DNA from: Thermomonas sp.
Lineage (GTDB): Bacteria; Pseudomonadota; Gammaproteobacteria; Xanthomonadales; Xanthomonadaceae
Direction of reading: 5' to 3'
Assembly: GCA_020692565.1 (NCBI GenBank)
Contig: JAIMKJ010000040.1
Coordinates: 1-40,825, forward strand
Length of the DNA: 40,825 bases
Shown here one piece after another: positions 16,239 through 24,699 of this stretch (the first letter of the stretch is position 1; each line of letters starts with the position of its first letter). A program made the translations under genes and the position numbers. The notes beneath the pieces were generated by a model. The model saw only the letters and a list, made by a program, of their open reading frames with translations. It did no database searches and was not told the DNA's origin.

Positions 16239-17123
16239 TCAGCCGCCGCCGAGCGGAGTCAACAGGCGGCGGCTTTCACCCTCGGCGTGGAAGGTGTTGG
16301 GCGACATCGCGCCGGGATCCCGGTCGGCAATGTACTTGTCGTCCAGCCAGGGAATGATGGTGTAAGGCCCGGGCACATACGTTTGCCAAGTTCCGTATGC
16401 GTGTGGTTCCGCATCGAAGGAATAACTGAAGGGCAGAATGCCGACCCAATATGCCTTGCCTGCGTCCGCGCCTGCGACGGGGACATGGAATGTCCATTCG
16501 CTGGCGGCGGCGAGTGCGGCGCGCTTGAATGCGTTGCGCCAACGTTGCAGCTGCGGCTGGGAACCGATCCTGCCGAGATCGATCCGCATGACGTCGGCAT
16601 CGATCAAGCGGCCGTCGCGTCCCACCCTCACGGCCACATAGACGTTGGCGGTGACGCCATCGTTCTGCAAGGATAGAGGATAGACCGGCGGCTTGAAATT
16701 TGTCTTGTCGAGGGAAAGTCGCTCTTCCTGCGCGGTCGGCGCGGGCGCCATGAAATAGGCGCTGCGCAGTTCGAGCGAAAATTTCCCGTTCTCCTGCTTT
16801 TTCGCGATGAACAGCAGGCTCATCTCCGATCGGCTGACCGCTTTGTCCTGCAGCGCGACCGGTTCGAACTTCCACTGCGGCGCCATGCTCGCCACCATGT
16901 CGACGATGCCGGTCGGCAGCTTTTCGGATCGATTCAGCGCGTATGCGGCGACATCGCCGGCAGGCGTGACGTCGATGGTGCCGGTCACCAGCAGACTGGA
17001 TTCGATTTCCTTGTAGGCCTTGTGCTGAGCCAAGGCGGCCGAGCTGCAGGTCAGAAAAGCGCAGAGCATCAAAAGACGGCGGTACACGGTATCGAACCCG
17101 ATTCTGGAACAGGCCGTCAGCAT
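16239..17123 (-). CDS. Secreted protein with a TonB-C-like domain
   Basis: A 294-residue protein. An N-terminal segment (VYRRLLMLCAFLTCSSAALAQ) is a signal peptide. Residues 150-240 (FKPPVYPLSLQNDGVTANVY, then VRVGRDGRLIDADVMRID and AALAAASEWTFHVPV) look like the C-terminal domain of energy-transducing TonB: PxYP, a G-V-V/Y-x-V strand, DGRL and the FxP segment. The membrane anchor and Pro-rich spacer of TonB are missing, so it is not a working TonB; such stand-alone domains are common in Xanthomonadaceae periplasmic proteins of unknown role. The start is uncertain because no clear ribosome site precedes 17123; an internal Met at MLCAF or a GTG just before it would also give a signal peptide. 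Divergent from the antiporter gene. Confidence 0.65.
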   Translation of the reverse strand: MLTACSRIGFDTVYRRLLMLCAFLTCSSAALAQHKAYKEIESSLLVTGTIDVTPAGDVAAYALNRSEKLPTGIVDMVASMAPQWKFEPVALQDKAVSRSEMSLLFIAKKQENGKFSLELRSAYFMAPAPTAQEERLSLDKTNFKPPVYPLSLQNDGVTANVYVAVRVGRDGRLIDADVMRIDLGRIGSQPQLQRWRNAFKRAALAAASEWTFHVPVAGADAGKAYWVGILPFSYSFDAEPHAYGTWQTYVPGPYTIIPWLDDKYIADRDPGAMSPNTFHAEGESRRLLTPLGGG

Positions 17124-17176
17124 AGCGAGATTGCGGCATCGGTGGGCGGCAGGTAAGGTCGCGAACGGAGGTGCGC

Positions 17177-18970
17177 ATGCACGGTGACGGTCTGCAATTG
17201 GCGTTGGTGTTCCTGCTTGCGGCGGTGGTCGCGGTGCCGCTGTTCAAGCGTTTCGGCTTGGGCGCGGTGCTGGGCTATCTGGCCGCGGGCGTGGTGTTGG
17301 GGCCGTTCGGGGTGAAAGTGATCGGCGATGCCGAGCCGGTGCTGGCCGCCAGCGAAATAGGCGTGGTGATGATGCTGTTCGTCATCGGCCTGGAGCTGTC
17401 GCCGGCGCGGTTGATGGTGATGCGCCGGCCGGTGTTCGGCGCCGGTGGCTTGCAGGTGGCGGTGTCCGGCGCGGTGCTGGGCGGGCTCGGCCTGGCCTAT
17501 GGCCTGGGCTGGAAGGCGGCGCTGGTGGTCGGTCTGGCCCTGGCGCTGTCGTCCACCGCGGTCAGCCTGCAGCTGTTGTCCGAGCGCAAGGCGATGAACA
17601 CGCCGCACGGGCGACTGGCGTTCGCGATCCTGCTGTTCCAGGACATCGCCGCGATTCCCCTGATCGCCGCGATTCCGCTGCTCGGCGTCGCTGCGGCCAG
17701 CCCCGACCCGATCTGGGAGGATGTGCTGAAGGCGGTCGCCGCGATCCTCGCCGTGGTGATCGGCGGTCGTTATCTGCTGCGTCACCTGTTCCGCCTGGCC
17801 GCGCGCATCGGCGTGCCGGAAATGCTGACCGCCAGCGCGCTGCTGGCGGTGCTCAGCGCCGGCTGGGTGATGCATCTCGCCGGGTTGAGCATGGGGCTGG
17901 GCGCGTTCCTCGCCGGTGTGCTGCTGGCGGATTCCGAGTTCCGTCACGAGATCGAATCGCAGATCGACCCGTTCAAAGGCCTGCTGCTGGGCCTGTTCTT
18001 CATGGCCGTGGGCATGAGCATCGATCTGAACCTGATCGCCGCCGAGCCGTGGACCATCGTGCTGGGCGCGATCGGGCTGCTGGCGATCAAGTCCGTGCTG
18101 CTGTTCGGCGTCGGCCTGCGCCCGGGCAAACTGGGATGGCAGGAGGCGCTGCAGTTGGGCATGGTGCTGGCGCTGGGGGGCGAGTTCGCGTTCGTGGTGT
18201 TGTCCGAAGCGGTGAAGGTGAATCTCATCGATCCCGCGCTGCAGATCCGGCTGGTGGCCATCGTCGGTCTGTCGATGGCGCTGACCCCGCTGCTGCTGAT
18301 CGCGGTCGCGCGGCTGCTGCGCGAATTTCCGGATGCCGCGCCGAAGCGCGCTTTCGATGCGATCCCGGATGGGCATCCGCAGGTGATCCTGGCCGGCTTC
18401 GGTCGTTTCGGGCAGATCGTCGCGCGCATGCTGGTGGCGCACAGGATTCCGTTCGTCGCGCTGGAGACCGACACGGCGCAGGTGGATTTCGTACGCCGTT
18501 TCGGCAATGTCGTGTACTACGGCGATCCGTCGCGCCCTGATCTGCTGCGCTCCGCGGGTGCCGGCCACGCGCGCATCTTCATCAATGCCATCGACAACGC
18601 CGAGGCGAATCTGCGCGTGACCCGCGTGGTGCGGCGGTTGTATCCCGGACTGAAGATCTTCGCCCGCGCGCACGATCGCCGTCACGCGTGGCAACTGATG
18701 GATCTCGGTGCGGACGTGACCCGCGAAACCTTCGCCTCCGGCCTGGAAATGGGCCGCGATGTGCTGGTCGCGCTGGGCTTTTCGCCGGAGCAGGCGGCGC
18801 AGCGCATGGCGACGTTCCGTGAACACGACGAGGCGCTGCTGGCCAGCCAGCATCTGATCTACGACGACGAAGCGGCGCTGCTGGAAAGCGCGAAACAGGC
18901 GCGCAGCGAGCTGGAACAATTGTTCGAGGCCGACAGCGAGCGTCACGACGCAGCCGCTGTGGAGCGTTGA
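17177..18970 (+). CDS. Kef-type K+/H+ antiporter (CPA2 family) with TrkA-N domain
   Basis: A 597-residue inner-membrane antiporter. The first 390 residues contain about a dozen hydrophobic helices with CPA2 landmarks: GYLAAGVVLGP, EIGVVMMLFVIGLELSP, ALSSTAVSLQLL and AILLFQDIAAIP (the QD pair of Kef transporters). A cytosolic Rossmann domain follows, VILAGFGRFGQIVARML with the GxGxxG nucleotide motif, then YYGDPSRPDLL and NAIDNAEANL. Length and order match KefB/KefC, glutathione-gated K+ efflux systems that protect against electrophiles. No KefF/KefG partner is next to it, so the gating ligand is unknown. ATG at 17177 was chosen over the GTG at 17171 because GGAG at 17167-17170 is then 6 nt away. 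A REPIN follows the stop. Confidence 0.9.
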   Translation: MHGDGLQLALVFLLAAVVAVPLFKRFGLGAVLGYLAAGVVLGPFGVKVIGDAEPVLAASEIGVVMMLFVIGLELSPARLMVMRRPVFGAGGLQVAVSGAVLGGLGLAYGLGWKAALVVGLALALSSTAVSLQLLSERKAMNTPHGRLAFAILLFQDIAAIPLIAAIPLLGVAAASPDPIWEDVLKAVAAILAVVIGGRYLLRHLFRLAARIGVPEMLTASALLAVLSAGWVMHLAGLSMGLGAFLAGVLLADSEFRHEIESQIDPFKGLLLGLFFMAVGMSIDLNLIAAEPWTIVLGAIGLLAIKSVLLFGVGLRPGKLGWQEALQLGMVLALGGEFAFVVLSEAVKVNLIDPALQIRLVAIVGLSMALTPLLLIAVARLLREFPDAAPKRAFDAIPDGHPQVILAGFGRFGQIVARMLVAHRIPFVALETDTAQVDFVRRFGNVVYYGDPSRPDLLRSAGAGHARIFINAIDNAEANLRVTRVVRRLYPGLKIFARAHDRRHAWQLMDLGADVTRETFASGLEMGRDVLVALGFSPEQAAQRMATFREHDEALLASQHLIYDDEAALLESAKQARSELEQLFEADSERHDAAAVER

Positions 18971-19010
18971 GTACCTGTGTTGCCGGCAATGTCCGCGCAG
19001 GCGGCGCGTT

Positions 19011-19128
19011 GTAGGAGGCCTTTGTAGGAGGGCCTTCAGGCCCGAGCTTTTGCCTGATCGGGTTTGCCGCGAAAAGCTCGGGCCTGAAGGCCCTCCTACA
19101 AAGGCCTCCTACAAGGCCCTCCTGCGAA
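19011..19128. repeat. REPIN, GTAGGAGGG family (copy B, extended)
   Basis: The main arms GTAGGAGGGCCTTCAGGCCC (from 19024) and GGGCCTGAAGGCCCTCCTAC (ending 19099) pair over a 28-base centre. Outside them are extra partial copies: GTAGGAGGCCTTT before the left arm, and AAAGGCCTCCTAC plus AAGGCCCTCCTGC after the right arm. The element therefore looks nested or partly duplicated. It lies between convergent genes and ends 4 nt from the M28 peptidase stop codon. Confidence 0.9.
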
Positions 19129-19132
19129 AATA

Positions 19133-20824
19133 TCAGCGCTTCGGCCTGGCGAACGTGTCACCGAAGAAATTGCCGGCGTTCCACGTCGGCCGTTCCGCCG
19201 CGTCGCCGATCAGTTGGCCGATGCGCGCATTGAGTTTCGCCAGCCGCAGCGCGTCGCCCCAGGCGATCGGCAGCGTGGCCTCGTCGCTGGGCTGGTGATA
19301 GTGCTCGCGCATGAACTTGCGCAGCGCCAGTTTCGGCTCGCGCACGCCGTCGGCGGAGATCGTGCCGCCGTTCAGATACACCGCCGGAATGCCGGCGCGG
19401 ATGAAGGCGTACTGGTCGCTGCGCACGAACACCACTTCTTCCGGGAACGGATCCGGCGACAGGGCCACGCCGACCGATTTCGCCGCGGTGTCCAGCGTCG
19501 ATTTGAGCGAGGAATGTTCGATGCCGATCGGCACCACGTCCGTGCTCGGCGCCAGCAGCACCGGCATGTCCATGTTGATGTTGGCGACCAGCGATTCGAC
19601 CGGAACGGTAGGATGGGTGGCGAACCACTCCGCGCCCAGCAAGCCTTTCTCTTCGGCGGTCAGCGCGATGAACAGCAGCGACCGTTTCGGCGCGACGTTT
19701 TCAGCCTGCAGGATGCGCGCGGCCTCGAACATGATCGCGACGCCCAGCGCGTTGTCGAGCGCGCCGTTGTAGATGTTGTCGTCGACGCCGTTGACGTCCT
19801 TCACCGGGGCGCCGATGCCGATATGGTCGAGATGCGCGGTGTAGACGATGTGCTCGGCGGCGAGCGCGGCGTCGCTGCCGGGCAAACTGGCGACCACGTT
19901 GCGGGATTCCAGAGGCTCGATCCGGGTGCGCGCGGTCAGCGACAGCGTGCCCGGCAGATCGAAGCCCTTGAGCTGGCCGTCCTGCGCGGCCTTGAACAGC
20001 GCGGCGGCGGTCTGCGGAGCATCGGCGAAGATCAGATCGGCCGCCGCGGCGCTGACGGTGGCCGCCGCGCGCAGCTGCGGGTGGGTCTGCAGCGGTTTGC
20101 CATCGGCGCCGCGCAGGCGCATGCCCGAGCGCTGCCAGTTCTCGGCGCTGCGCGCCCACGGCGAACCGACTTCGTCCTCGACCGTGTTAACGAACACCAC
20201 GCCGACCGCGCCGCGTTCGGCGAGCGTGCGCAATTTCTCTCGGCTGGCGCTGTAGTACGCGCGGCGGTCGTTGTCGAAACGCGCCGGCGCGCCGGAAAAC
20301 AGCACCGCGATCTTGCCGCGCACGTCCAGCCCGGCGAAATCGTCGTGTTGCAGCGCCGGCGCGTGCACGCCCTGGCCGACGAAGATCGCCGGCGCTTCCA
20401 GCGCGTGTTCGGCGGCGTCGAAATTCAGCGTCGGCAGGAACTGGTCGCGGAAGCGCAGCGCGATCTCGCGGCCGTTGCGCTTCACCGTCAGCGCCGCGCC
20501 GTCGGCCTCGCGGGTGGCTTTCAGCAGCGGTACGGTCTGGAAATAGCTGCCGTCGTCGCCGGCCGGCTGCAGGCCGATGTCGCGGAAACGCTTCGCGGCG
20601 TACTCGGCGGCGAGGTCGTAACCGCGGGTGCCGGTTTCGCGGCCTTCCAGCGTGTCGTCGGCGAGGTAGTTCACGTCGTCCGCGATGCGCTTCTCGTCGG
20701 CGGTCAGAGGTGCGGACGCGATCGGCGGCGGCGCGGAGACGCCGAGCCCGGACGTGGCCGGCTCGGCTTCGTTCTGGCAGGCGGCGAGGGTCGCGAACAG
20801 CATCAGCGCGGCGAAACGGGCCAT
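19133..20824 (-). CDS. M28 family zinc peptidase, lipoprotein
   Basis: A 563-residue exported peptidase. The N-terminus MARFAALMLFATLAACQ is a lipoprotein signal with lipobox LAAC. A PA-like insert (residues about 130-300, DDFAGLDVRGKIAVLFSG) precedes the catalytic domain. The zinc ligands of M28 are all visible: His in YTAHLDHIG, Asp in YNGALDNALG, the Glu pair in LTAEEKGLLG, Asp in NINMDMP and His in EHYHQPSDE. Relatives are aminopeptidases that remove N-terminal residues in the periplasm or outside the cell. An upstream in-frame Met (20842) would break the lipobox spacing, so 20824 was chosen although its ribosome site is weak. It is convergent with the antiporter gene across REPIN copy B and divergent from the DUF2238 gene. 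Confidence 0.9.
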   Translation of the reverse strand: MARFAALMLFATLAACQNEAEPATSGLGVSAPPPIASAPLTADEKRIADDVNYLADDTLEGRETGTRGYDLAAEYAAKRFRDIGLQPAGDDGSYFQTVPLLKATREADGAALTVKRNGREIALRFRDQFLPTLNFDAAEHALEAPAIFVGQGVHAPALQHDDFAGLDVRGKIAVLFSGAPARFDNDRRAYYSASREKLRTLAERGAVGVVFVNTVEDEVGSPWARSAENWQRSGMRLRGADGKPLQTHPQLRAAATVSAAAADLIFADAPQTAAALFKAAQDGQLKGFDLPGTLSLTARTRIEPLESRNVVASLPGSDAALAAEHIVYTAHLDHIGIGAPVKDVNGVDDNIYNGALDNALGVAIMFEAARILQAENVAPKRSLLFIALTAEEKGLLGAEWFATHPTVPVESLVANINMDMPVLLAPSTDVVPIGIEHSSLKSTLDTAAKSVGVALSPDPFPEEVVFVRSDQYAFIRAGIPAVYLNGGTISADGVREPKLALRKFMREHYHQPSDEATLPIAWGDALRLAKLNARIGQLIGDAAERPTWNAGNFFGDTFARPKR

Positions 20825-20942
20825 CGGTCGGTTCCGGAGCATGGGGATGGCGGAAGCTAGCATCGGTGCGCGATGCGGACAATGGACGCCGGTCATGCGG
20901 CACTGACGTAACATCGACGCATCCGCCCGCCGGAAGATCCGC

Positions 20943-21593
20943 ATGTCGCCGAATGCCATCGCCACACCGCCATCCCCGCCCGAACGCAAGTGGCTGCTCG
21001 CCATCGCCATCGTCGCCCTGGTGGTGTCCGGCATCGCGCCCAGGGACCGGCTGACGTGGTTCCTGGAGGTGATCTGGGTGATCGTGGCGATTCCGCTCAT
21101 CGCGTGGCAGTGGCGGCGTTTTCCGCTGACCCGGCTGCTGTGCTGGTTGCTGGTCGCCCACGCGCTGGTGTTGATCCACGGCGGCGCCTACACCTACGCG
21201 GAAACGCCGATCGGGTTCTGGATGCGCGACACGGCCATCGCGATGGGGCTGGAGGCGACGCGCAATCCGTGGGATCGCGTCGGTCATCTGATGCAGGGCT
21301 TCGTGCCGGCGATCCTCGCGCGCGAGCTGTTCCTGCGCTGCACGCCGCTGCGTCGCGGCGGCTGGCTGTTCTATCTGGTGCTGGCCGCCTGCCTGAGTTT
21401 CAGCGCGTTCTTCGAGCTGATCGAATGGTGGTCGGCGTTGATCTATGGCGCCGATGCCGACGCTTTCCTCGCCACCCAGGGCGACCAGTGGGACACCCAG
21501 TGGGACATGTTCCTGTGCCTGGTCGGCGCGACGCTGTCGCTGCTGTTGTGGCCGCGTCTGCACGACCGTCAGCTGGGCCTGCGCGCAGATTGA
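20943..21593 (+). CDS. DUF2238 (YjdF-like) inner membrane protein
   Basis: A 216-residue protein with about six membrane helices after a short Pro-rich N-terminus. NPWDRVGHLMQGFVPAILAREL and ELIEWWSALIYG, followed by a GDQWDTQWDMF segment, are the conserved landmarks of the DUF2238/YjdF family; E. coli YjdF has nearly the same length. The conserved Asp/Arg/His/Glu residues lie in or near the membrane, but no activity is established. Divergent from the M28 peptidase gene with about 120 bp between starts. It is followed by REPIN copy C and then a hairpin. This is not the Firmicutes YjdF linked to the azaaromatic riboswitch. Confidence 0.85.
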   Translation: MSPNAIATPPSPPERKWLLAIAIVALVVSGIAPRDRLTWFLEVIWVIVAIPLIAWQWRRFPLTRLLCWLLVAHALVLIHGGAYTYAETPIGFWMRDTAIAMGLEATRNPWDRVGHLMQGFVPAILARELFLRCTPLRRGGWLFYLVLAACLSFSAFFELIEWWSALIYGADADAFLATQGDQWDTQWDMFLCLVGATLSLLLWPRLHDRQLGLRAD

Positions 21594-21607
21594 TCCGGTA
21601 CGACTAT

Positions 21608-21709
21608 GTTTGAATTCGGTGGCTGTGCTCGTGTAGGAGGGGCTTTAGCCCCGAGCTTCTGCCTGATCGGGTTTGCTGCAAAAAAGCTCGGGCCTGAAGG
21701 CCCTCCTAC
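21608..21709. repeat. REPIN, GTAGGAGGG family (copy C)
   Basis: The left arm GTAGGAGGGGCTTTAGCCCC starts at 21633 and the right arm GGGCCTGAAGGCCCTCCTAC ends at 21709. The preceding 25 bases (TTTGAATTCGGTGGC and on) match the left flank of copy A. It lies between the convergent DUF2238 and outer-membrane-protein genes. Confidence 0.9.
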
Positions 21710-21712
21710 GAA

Positions 21713-21736
21713 GAAGGCCGCCCGGAGGCGGCCTTC
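21713..21736 (-). terminator. Terminator hairpin of the outer-membrane-protein gene
   Basis: A perfect 10-bp stem (GAAGGCCGCC / GGCGGCCTTC) with a CGGA loop lies 34 nt past the minus-strand gene's stop. It is directly followed on that strand by REPIN copy C. Only a very short T-run. Confidence 0.65.
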
Positions 21737-21769
21737 ACGCAACGCAGCGATCTTGCGATCGCATTGGGA

Positions 21770-22312
21770 TCAGAAGCGATATTCGAACGCGGCCGTGGTG
21801 GTCGTGAACTGGAAATCGGTGTCGAACAGGTCCGACTTGAAACGGTCGATGTTGACGCTGACGCCCATTTTCTCGTTGAAGTCGTAGCCGGCGCCGATGC
21901 CGTAGTACGGCTGGTTCTCGCCGTCGTCGAGGATGCCGAAACCGTCGATGTCGACGTTCAGGTCGACCCGGCTGATGCCGGCGCGACCGCTGACGAAGAA
22001 GCCTTTGTGGGTATCGCTGCCGAAGTTCTTCTTGGCGATGGCGCCGATGCCGAAGGTGGTGGCTTCGACCGAAGCGAAGTCGTCGGAATCGCGGCCGAGG
22101 TGGGTGTAGAAGCCTTCGATGCCGAAGTTGGCGTTGAAGAAATAGCCGCCGCGCAGGCTGTAGGCCAGCTCGTCGCTGTCGACGTTGTCGATTTCGAGGT
22201 TGCTGTTGCCGGCTTCGATGCGATAGAAACCGGCGCTGCCTTCAGCGGCGAAAGCCGGGGCGGCGAGCGATGCGGCTGCAAGTACGGCGGTCAGCAGAAG
22301 AGACTGCTTCAT
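21770..22312 (-). CDS. Outer-membrane beta-barrel protein
   Basis: A 180-residue protein. Signal peptide at 1-22 (MKQSLLLTAVLAAASLAAPAFA). The mature part alternates hydrophobic and polar residues in strands such as YSLRGGYFFNANFGIEGFYT, GFFVSGRAGISRVDLNV and YYGIGAGYDFNEKMGVSVNI. It ends AAFEYRF with the C-terminal Phe recognised by the BAM complex. Size and strand count fit a small eight-stranded OmpA/OmpX-like barrel. It probably stabilises the outer membrane or interacts with surfaces; no pore or enzyme function is evident. GGGAG about 9 nt upstream supports the start. Confidence 0.85.
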   Translation of the reverse strand: MKQSLLLTAVLAAASLAAPAFAAEGSAGFYRIEAGNSNLEIDNVDSDELAYSLRGGYFFNANFGIEGFYTHLGRDSDDFASVEATTFGIGAIAKKNFGSDTHKGFFVSGRAGISRVDLNVDIDGFGILDDGENQPYYGIGAGYDFNEKMGVSVNIDRFKSDLFDTDFQFTTTTAAFEYRF

Positions 22313-22493
22313 TGGGGTGAACTCCCTGTGGTGTATTGGATTGACGCGAGGCCCCGAACGGGCGCGCCACCCTAATGACAGAACCCGAACCTGTCAATTT
22401 CCGATCGGGAAAATCCCGATCCGATCATGTTTTGATTCACGGAATCTATCGATCGAGCGCGCATCATTCCGCTCCGGGGAGATATTTCGGGCA

Positions 22494-22520
22494 CGAAAAA
22501 GGCGGGTTGCCCCGCCTTTT
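22494..22520 (-). terminator. Intrinsic terminator of the TrbM-domain gene
   Basis: On the minus strand a 10-bp stem (AAAAGGCGGG / CCCGCCTTTT) with a GCAA loop is followed by further T residues. It lies about 46 nt after the stop at 22567. A textbook Rho-independent terminator. Confidence 0.9.
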
Positions 22521-22566
22521 CGTATCGCATCGCTGCGATGGCGCCGCTGGACTTGCGTCCGGCGAC

Positions 22567-23379
22567 TCAGAAACGGCCAACCGCTGCCGGATCCTTCGAA
22601 GCCGGAACCGCGCCGTTGCCGGTGTTGTTGGCGGCGGCGACGGCGCTACCGCCATCGACCCAGTAGCCACCGTCGTATTCGGTGTGGGTGTTGCCTTCGC
22701 TGTCGGTGTAGGTGCGGACCACGAACTTGTCGACATAGCGCGGCTGGGTGCTCTGCACGTCGGTGTATTCGTGGCTGAAGTAAGCGTCGCAGTACGACGG
22801 CAGCTGGTTGCTGATCTCGTACTCGCCGTCGATCCCGGTCCAGCGACGCAGGGTCTGGTTGAGCGAAGCGGCGTCGCAGCGGCCGGCGCCGTTGCCGATG
22901 GCTTCGACCAGGGTGCCCATCTGCGGGGTGTCGTCGGAGGTCGGGCACATCTTGAGGAAGTTGATGCGCGCCTGGACCGTCTTCCACGGCTTGCTGAGAT
23001 TGATGCTGAAGTATTTGCGCAGCGACGAGGCGCATTCGCCCGGGGGGCCGCCGGTGGACAGGCAGAGGATGGCTTCGCAGGCCGAGCCCTCGTCGCCGCT
23101 GAGCATTTCGCCCTGCTGCTGCTGGGTCATCTGGTCGATCATGCCCTGCATCTCATCGGAGAGCTCGACACTGGCCTGCGGGTTGTAGTCGGCCGGCGTC
23201 TGCGAAGCGGCGTCGCCGTCGTAGCGGGCATCGGGTGTCGACGGATCGAAGCCTTCGGGCAGCTGGGAAGCGGCGTTGGGGTCGTACTGACTGGTGTTGC
23301 CACCGTCCTGGGCGCTGGCCGTCGCGGCGCAAGCCATCAGCAGGGCCATCAGGGCAACCGATATCGCTGTCTTCTTCAT
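22567..23379 (-). CDS. Exported TrbM-domain protein
   Basis: A 270-residue protein. The signal peptide MKKTAISVALMALLMACAATASA is followed by an Asp/Pro/Gln-rich, probably disordered segment to about residue 95. The cysteine-rich TrbM/KikA-like domain comes next: SACEAILCLSTGG, GECASSLRKYFSI, KPWKTVQARINFLKMCP and later GRCDAASLNQ with SYCDAYF. TrbM proteins are periplasmic factors of conjugative type IV secretion systems, and the CEAILCLS ... PGEC ... FLKMCP pattern is their hallmark. No conjugation gene is nearby and the gene has host-like composition, so this is an orphan chromosomal copy of unknown role. GGAG about 9 nt upstream supports the start. It has its own promoter candidate and a strong terminator. 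Confidence 0.85.
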   Translation of the reverse strand: MKKTAISVALMALLMACAATASAQDGGNTSQYDPNAASQLPEGFDPSTPDARYDGDAASQTPADYNPQASVELSDEMQGMIDQMTQQQQGEMLSGDEGSACEAILCLSTGGPPGECASSLRKYFSINLSKPWKTVQARINFLKMCPTSDDTPQMGTLVEAIGNGAGRCDAASLNQTLRRWTGIDGEYEISNQLPSYCDAYFSHEYTDVQSTQPRYVDKFVVRTYTDSEGNTHTEYDGGYWVDGGSAVAAANNTGNGAVPASKDPAAVGRF

Positions 23380-23611
23380 ATGACTTCACTCCAGTAGTCA
23401 TCAAGCATGGGCAGGAGCCATCCCTACGACAGCCCCGAATCTTGTGTGCGTTCGTCCGGCTGGGCCGGATTTGTTTCTTCACTGCCCCTGCCTTTCGACA
23501 CCCCGCGGCCCGATCCTGACGGTTCGGGCCTACGGCAGAGACTCCCGACGAAGATTAACGGAGTCACCTGACGTTTTGCAAAAACATGCGTGACGGTACG
23601 TCCGCGGCCGG
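23380..23611. promoter_or_regulatory. Leader and promoter region of the TrbM-domain gene
   Basis: No gene is seen here. On the minus strand TTGCAA (23581-23576) and TTAATC (23558-23553) are separated by 17 bases and could be -35 and -10 boxes, which would give a transcript leader of roughly 165 nt. The leader contains an imperfect palindrome around GGCCCGAACCG/CGGGCC. No known RNA family is recognised. Confidence 0.4.
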
Positions 23612-23615
23612 AAAA

Positions 23616-23635
23616 CCGCCAGAAGGCGGGTTTTT
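23616..23635. terminator. Bidirectional intrinsic terminator
   Basis: The stem CCGCC-AGAA-GGCGG is followed by T5 on the plus strand and by T4 on the minus strand. On the minus strand it lies about 155 nt past the rhomboid protease stop and probably ends that transcript before the TrbM promoter. On the plus strand no gene is known to end here. Confidence 0.7.
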
Positions 23636-23789
23636 ATATGTAACGACATGATTTGAAAGCGATATCCGGCCTGCATGGTGGTGTTTCGAGGGGGGCGGCG
23701 TCTACGGCGGCCCCGAACCGCCTGTCGGAAGACTGCACGAATGGATGGTGTTGCGGGCCCGATCGGGCGGTTCAGACCCGTTCCGGGGC

Positions 23790-24599
23790 TCAGCCCGGAC
23801 CCTGCGTATCCGGTCCGCTGCGGGGCGGCGGCGCCTGGCCGGGCAGCTCGCGTCGCTCGAACGGCAGCACCACGCCGCGTTCCTCCCGCGGGCGATGCCA
23901 GAGCACCGGCACGTCGTCGGGTTTCGGCAGCTCCAGCTCGGCGTCGTCGCTGTCGGCCTCGTCTTCCAGTTCCCAGCTGTAGCGCTTGCGCGGCGGCAGC
24001 GGGTCCGCGTGGCGGAACAGGAAGGCGGAGACCACGCCGCCCAGGGCGCCGCCGAGGTGCGATTGCCATGACACGCCGGGTTCCTGCGGCAGCACGGTCA
24101 GCAGCATCCCGCCGTAGAGGAAGAACGCGATCATCGCCGCGGCGATCGACGGCCGATCCCGGCGCAGCAGGCCCAGTACGAACACCAGGAACATCAGGCC
24201 GTGGGTCAGGCCGCTGGCGCCGAGGTGGTGGCTGCCGGGTTCGCCCAGCAGCCAGGCGCCCAGCCCCGAGCCCAGCCAGAAGATCGGCAGTGCGCGGACG
24301 GTGGCCTTCGGATAGACGCTGCCGGCGAGCGTGCCCAGCAGCAGCAGCGACGCGGCATTGGCGACGATATGCTGGAACGAGCCGTGCAGCAGCGGTGCGG
24401 TCAACATGCCCCAGAGGCCCTGCGCGCTCAGCGGGGTCACGGTGAAGGCGCGGTAATCCTCGCCCTGTTGCAGGGTGAACACCACCGCCAGCAGCAGCAC
24501 GAAGCCGAGACTGGCGTTGAGCGCCCGCAGCAGGCGCCGCCGGTCGGCGGCGCGCTGGGCGGGGGTGTCGGGGAGGTCTTCCGGTGTGTGCAGGTCCAT
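23790..24599 (-). CDS. Rhomboid intramembrane serine protease
   Basis: A 269-residue polytopic membrane protein. After a charged cytoplasmic N-terminus there are about six helices. Catalytic landmarks are present: HIVANAAS (oxyanion His and Asn), the nucleophile motif GASG in HHLGASGLTHG, and the general-base His in SWQSHLGGALGG. It should cut single-pass membrane proteins within the bilayer. The C-terminal 60 residues are a polar, Asp/Glu- then Pro/Arg-rich cytoplasmic tail without known function. ATG at 24599 was chosen because upstream codons in this frame offer only a TTG; no ideal ribosome site is seen. The substrate is unknown; the next gene upstream, a 50-residue single-helix protein, is a spatial neighbour only. 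Confidence 0.9.
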   Translation of the reverse strand: MDLHTPEDLPDTPAQRAADRRRLLRALNASLGFVLLLAVVFTLQQGEDYRAFTVTPLSAQGLWGMLTAPLLHGSFQHIVANAASLLLLGTLAGSVYPKATVRALPIFWLGSGLGAWLLGEPGSHHLGASGLTHGLMFLVFVLGLLRRDRPSIAAAMIAFFLYGGMLLTVLPQEPGVSWQSHLGGALGGVVSAFLFRHADPLPPRKRYSWELEDEADSDDAELELPKPDDVPVLWHRPREERGVVLPFERRELPGQAPPPRSGPDTQGPG

Positions 24600-24699
24600 G
24601 ACCAAGTCTGTGGTGCCGCGGGCGGCCGCGATCAAGGCTGCCCGGGGGCCGCGGGCGCTTCCGCGATGGAACGCTGTGGGGCGGCAGACGTGCCCACGC

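Noticed and set aside
16239..17123. Functional TonB protein
   Set aside because: The C-terminal region is TonB-like, but the N-terminal anchor and Pro-rich periplasm-spanning part are absent and a cleavable signal peptide is likely.
17117..18946. Long antisense frame opposite the Kef-type antiporter
   Set aside because: Gln/His/Arg-rich shadow translation; the antiporter on the other strand has all expected motifs.
19214..20860. Long frame opposite the M28 peptidase
   Set aside because: Arg/Ala/Gly-rich shadow; the minus strand encodes a complete zinc peptidase.
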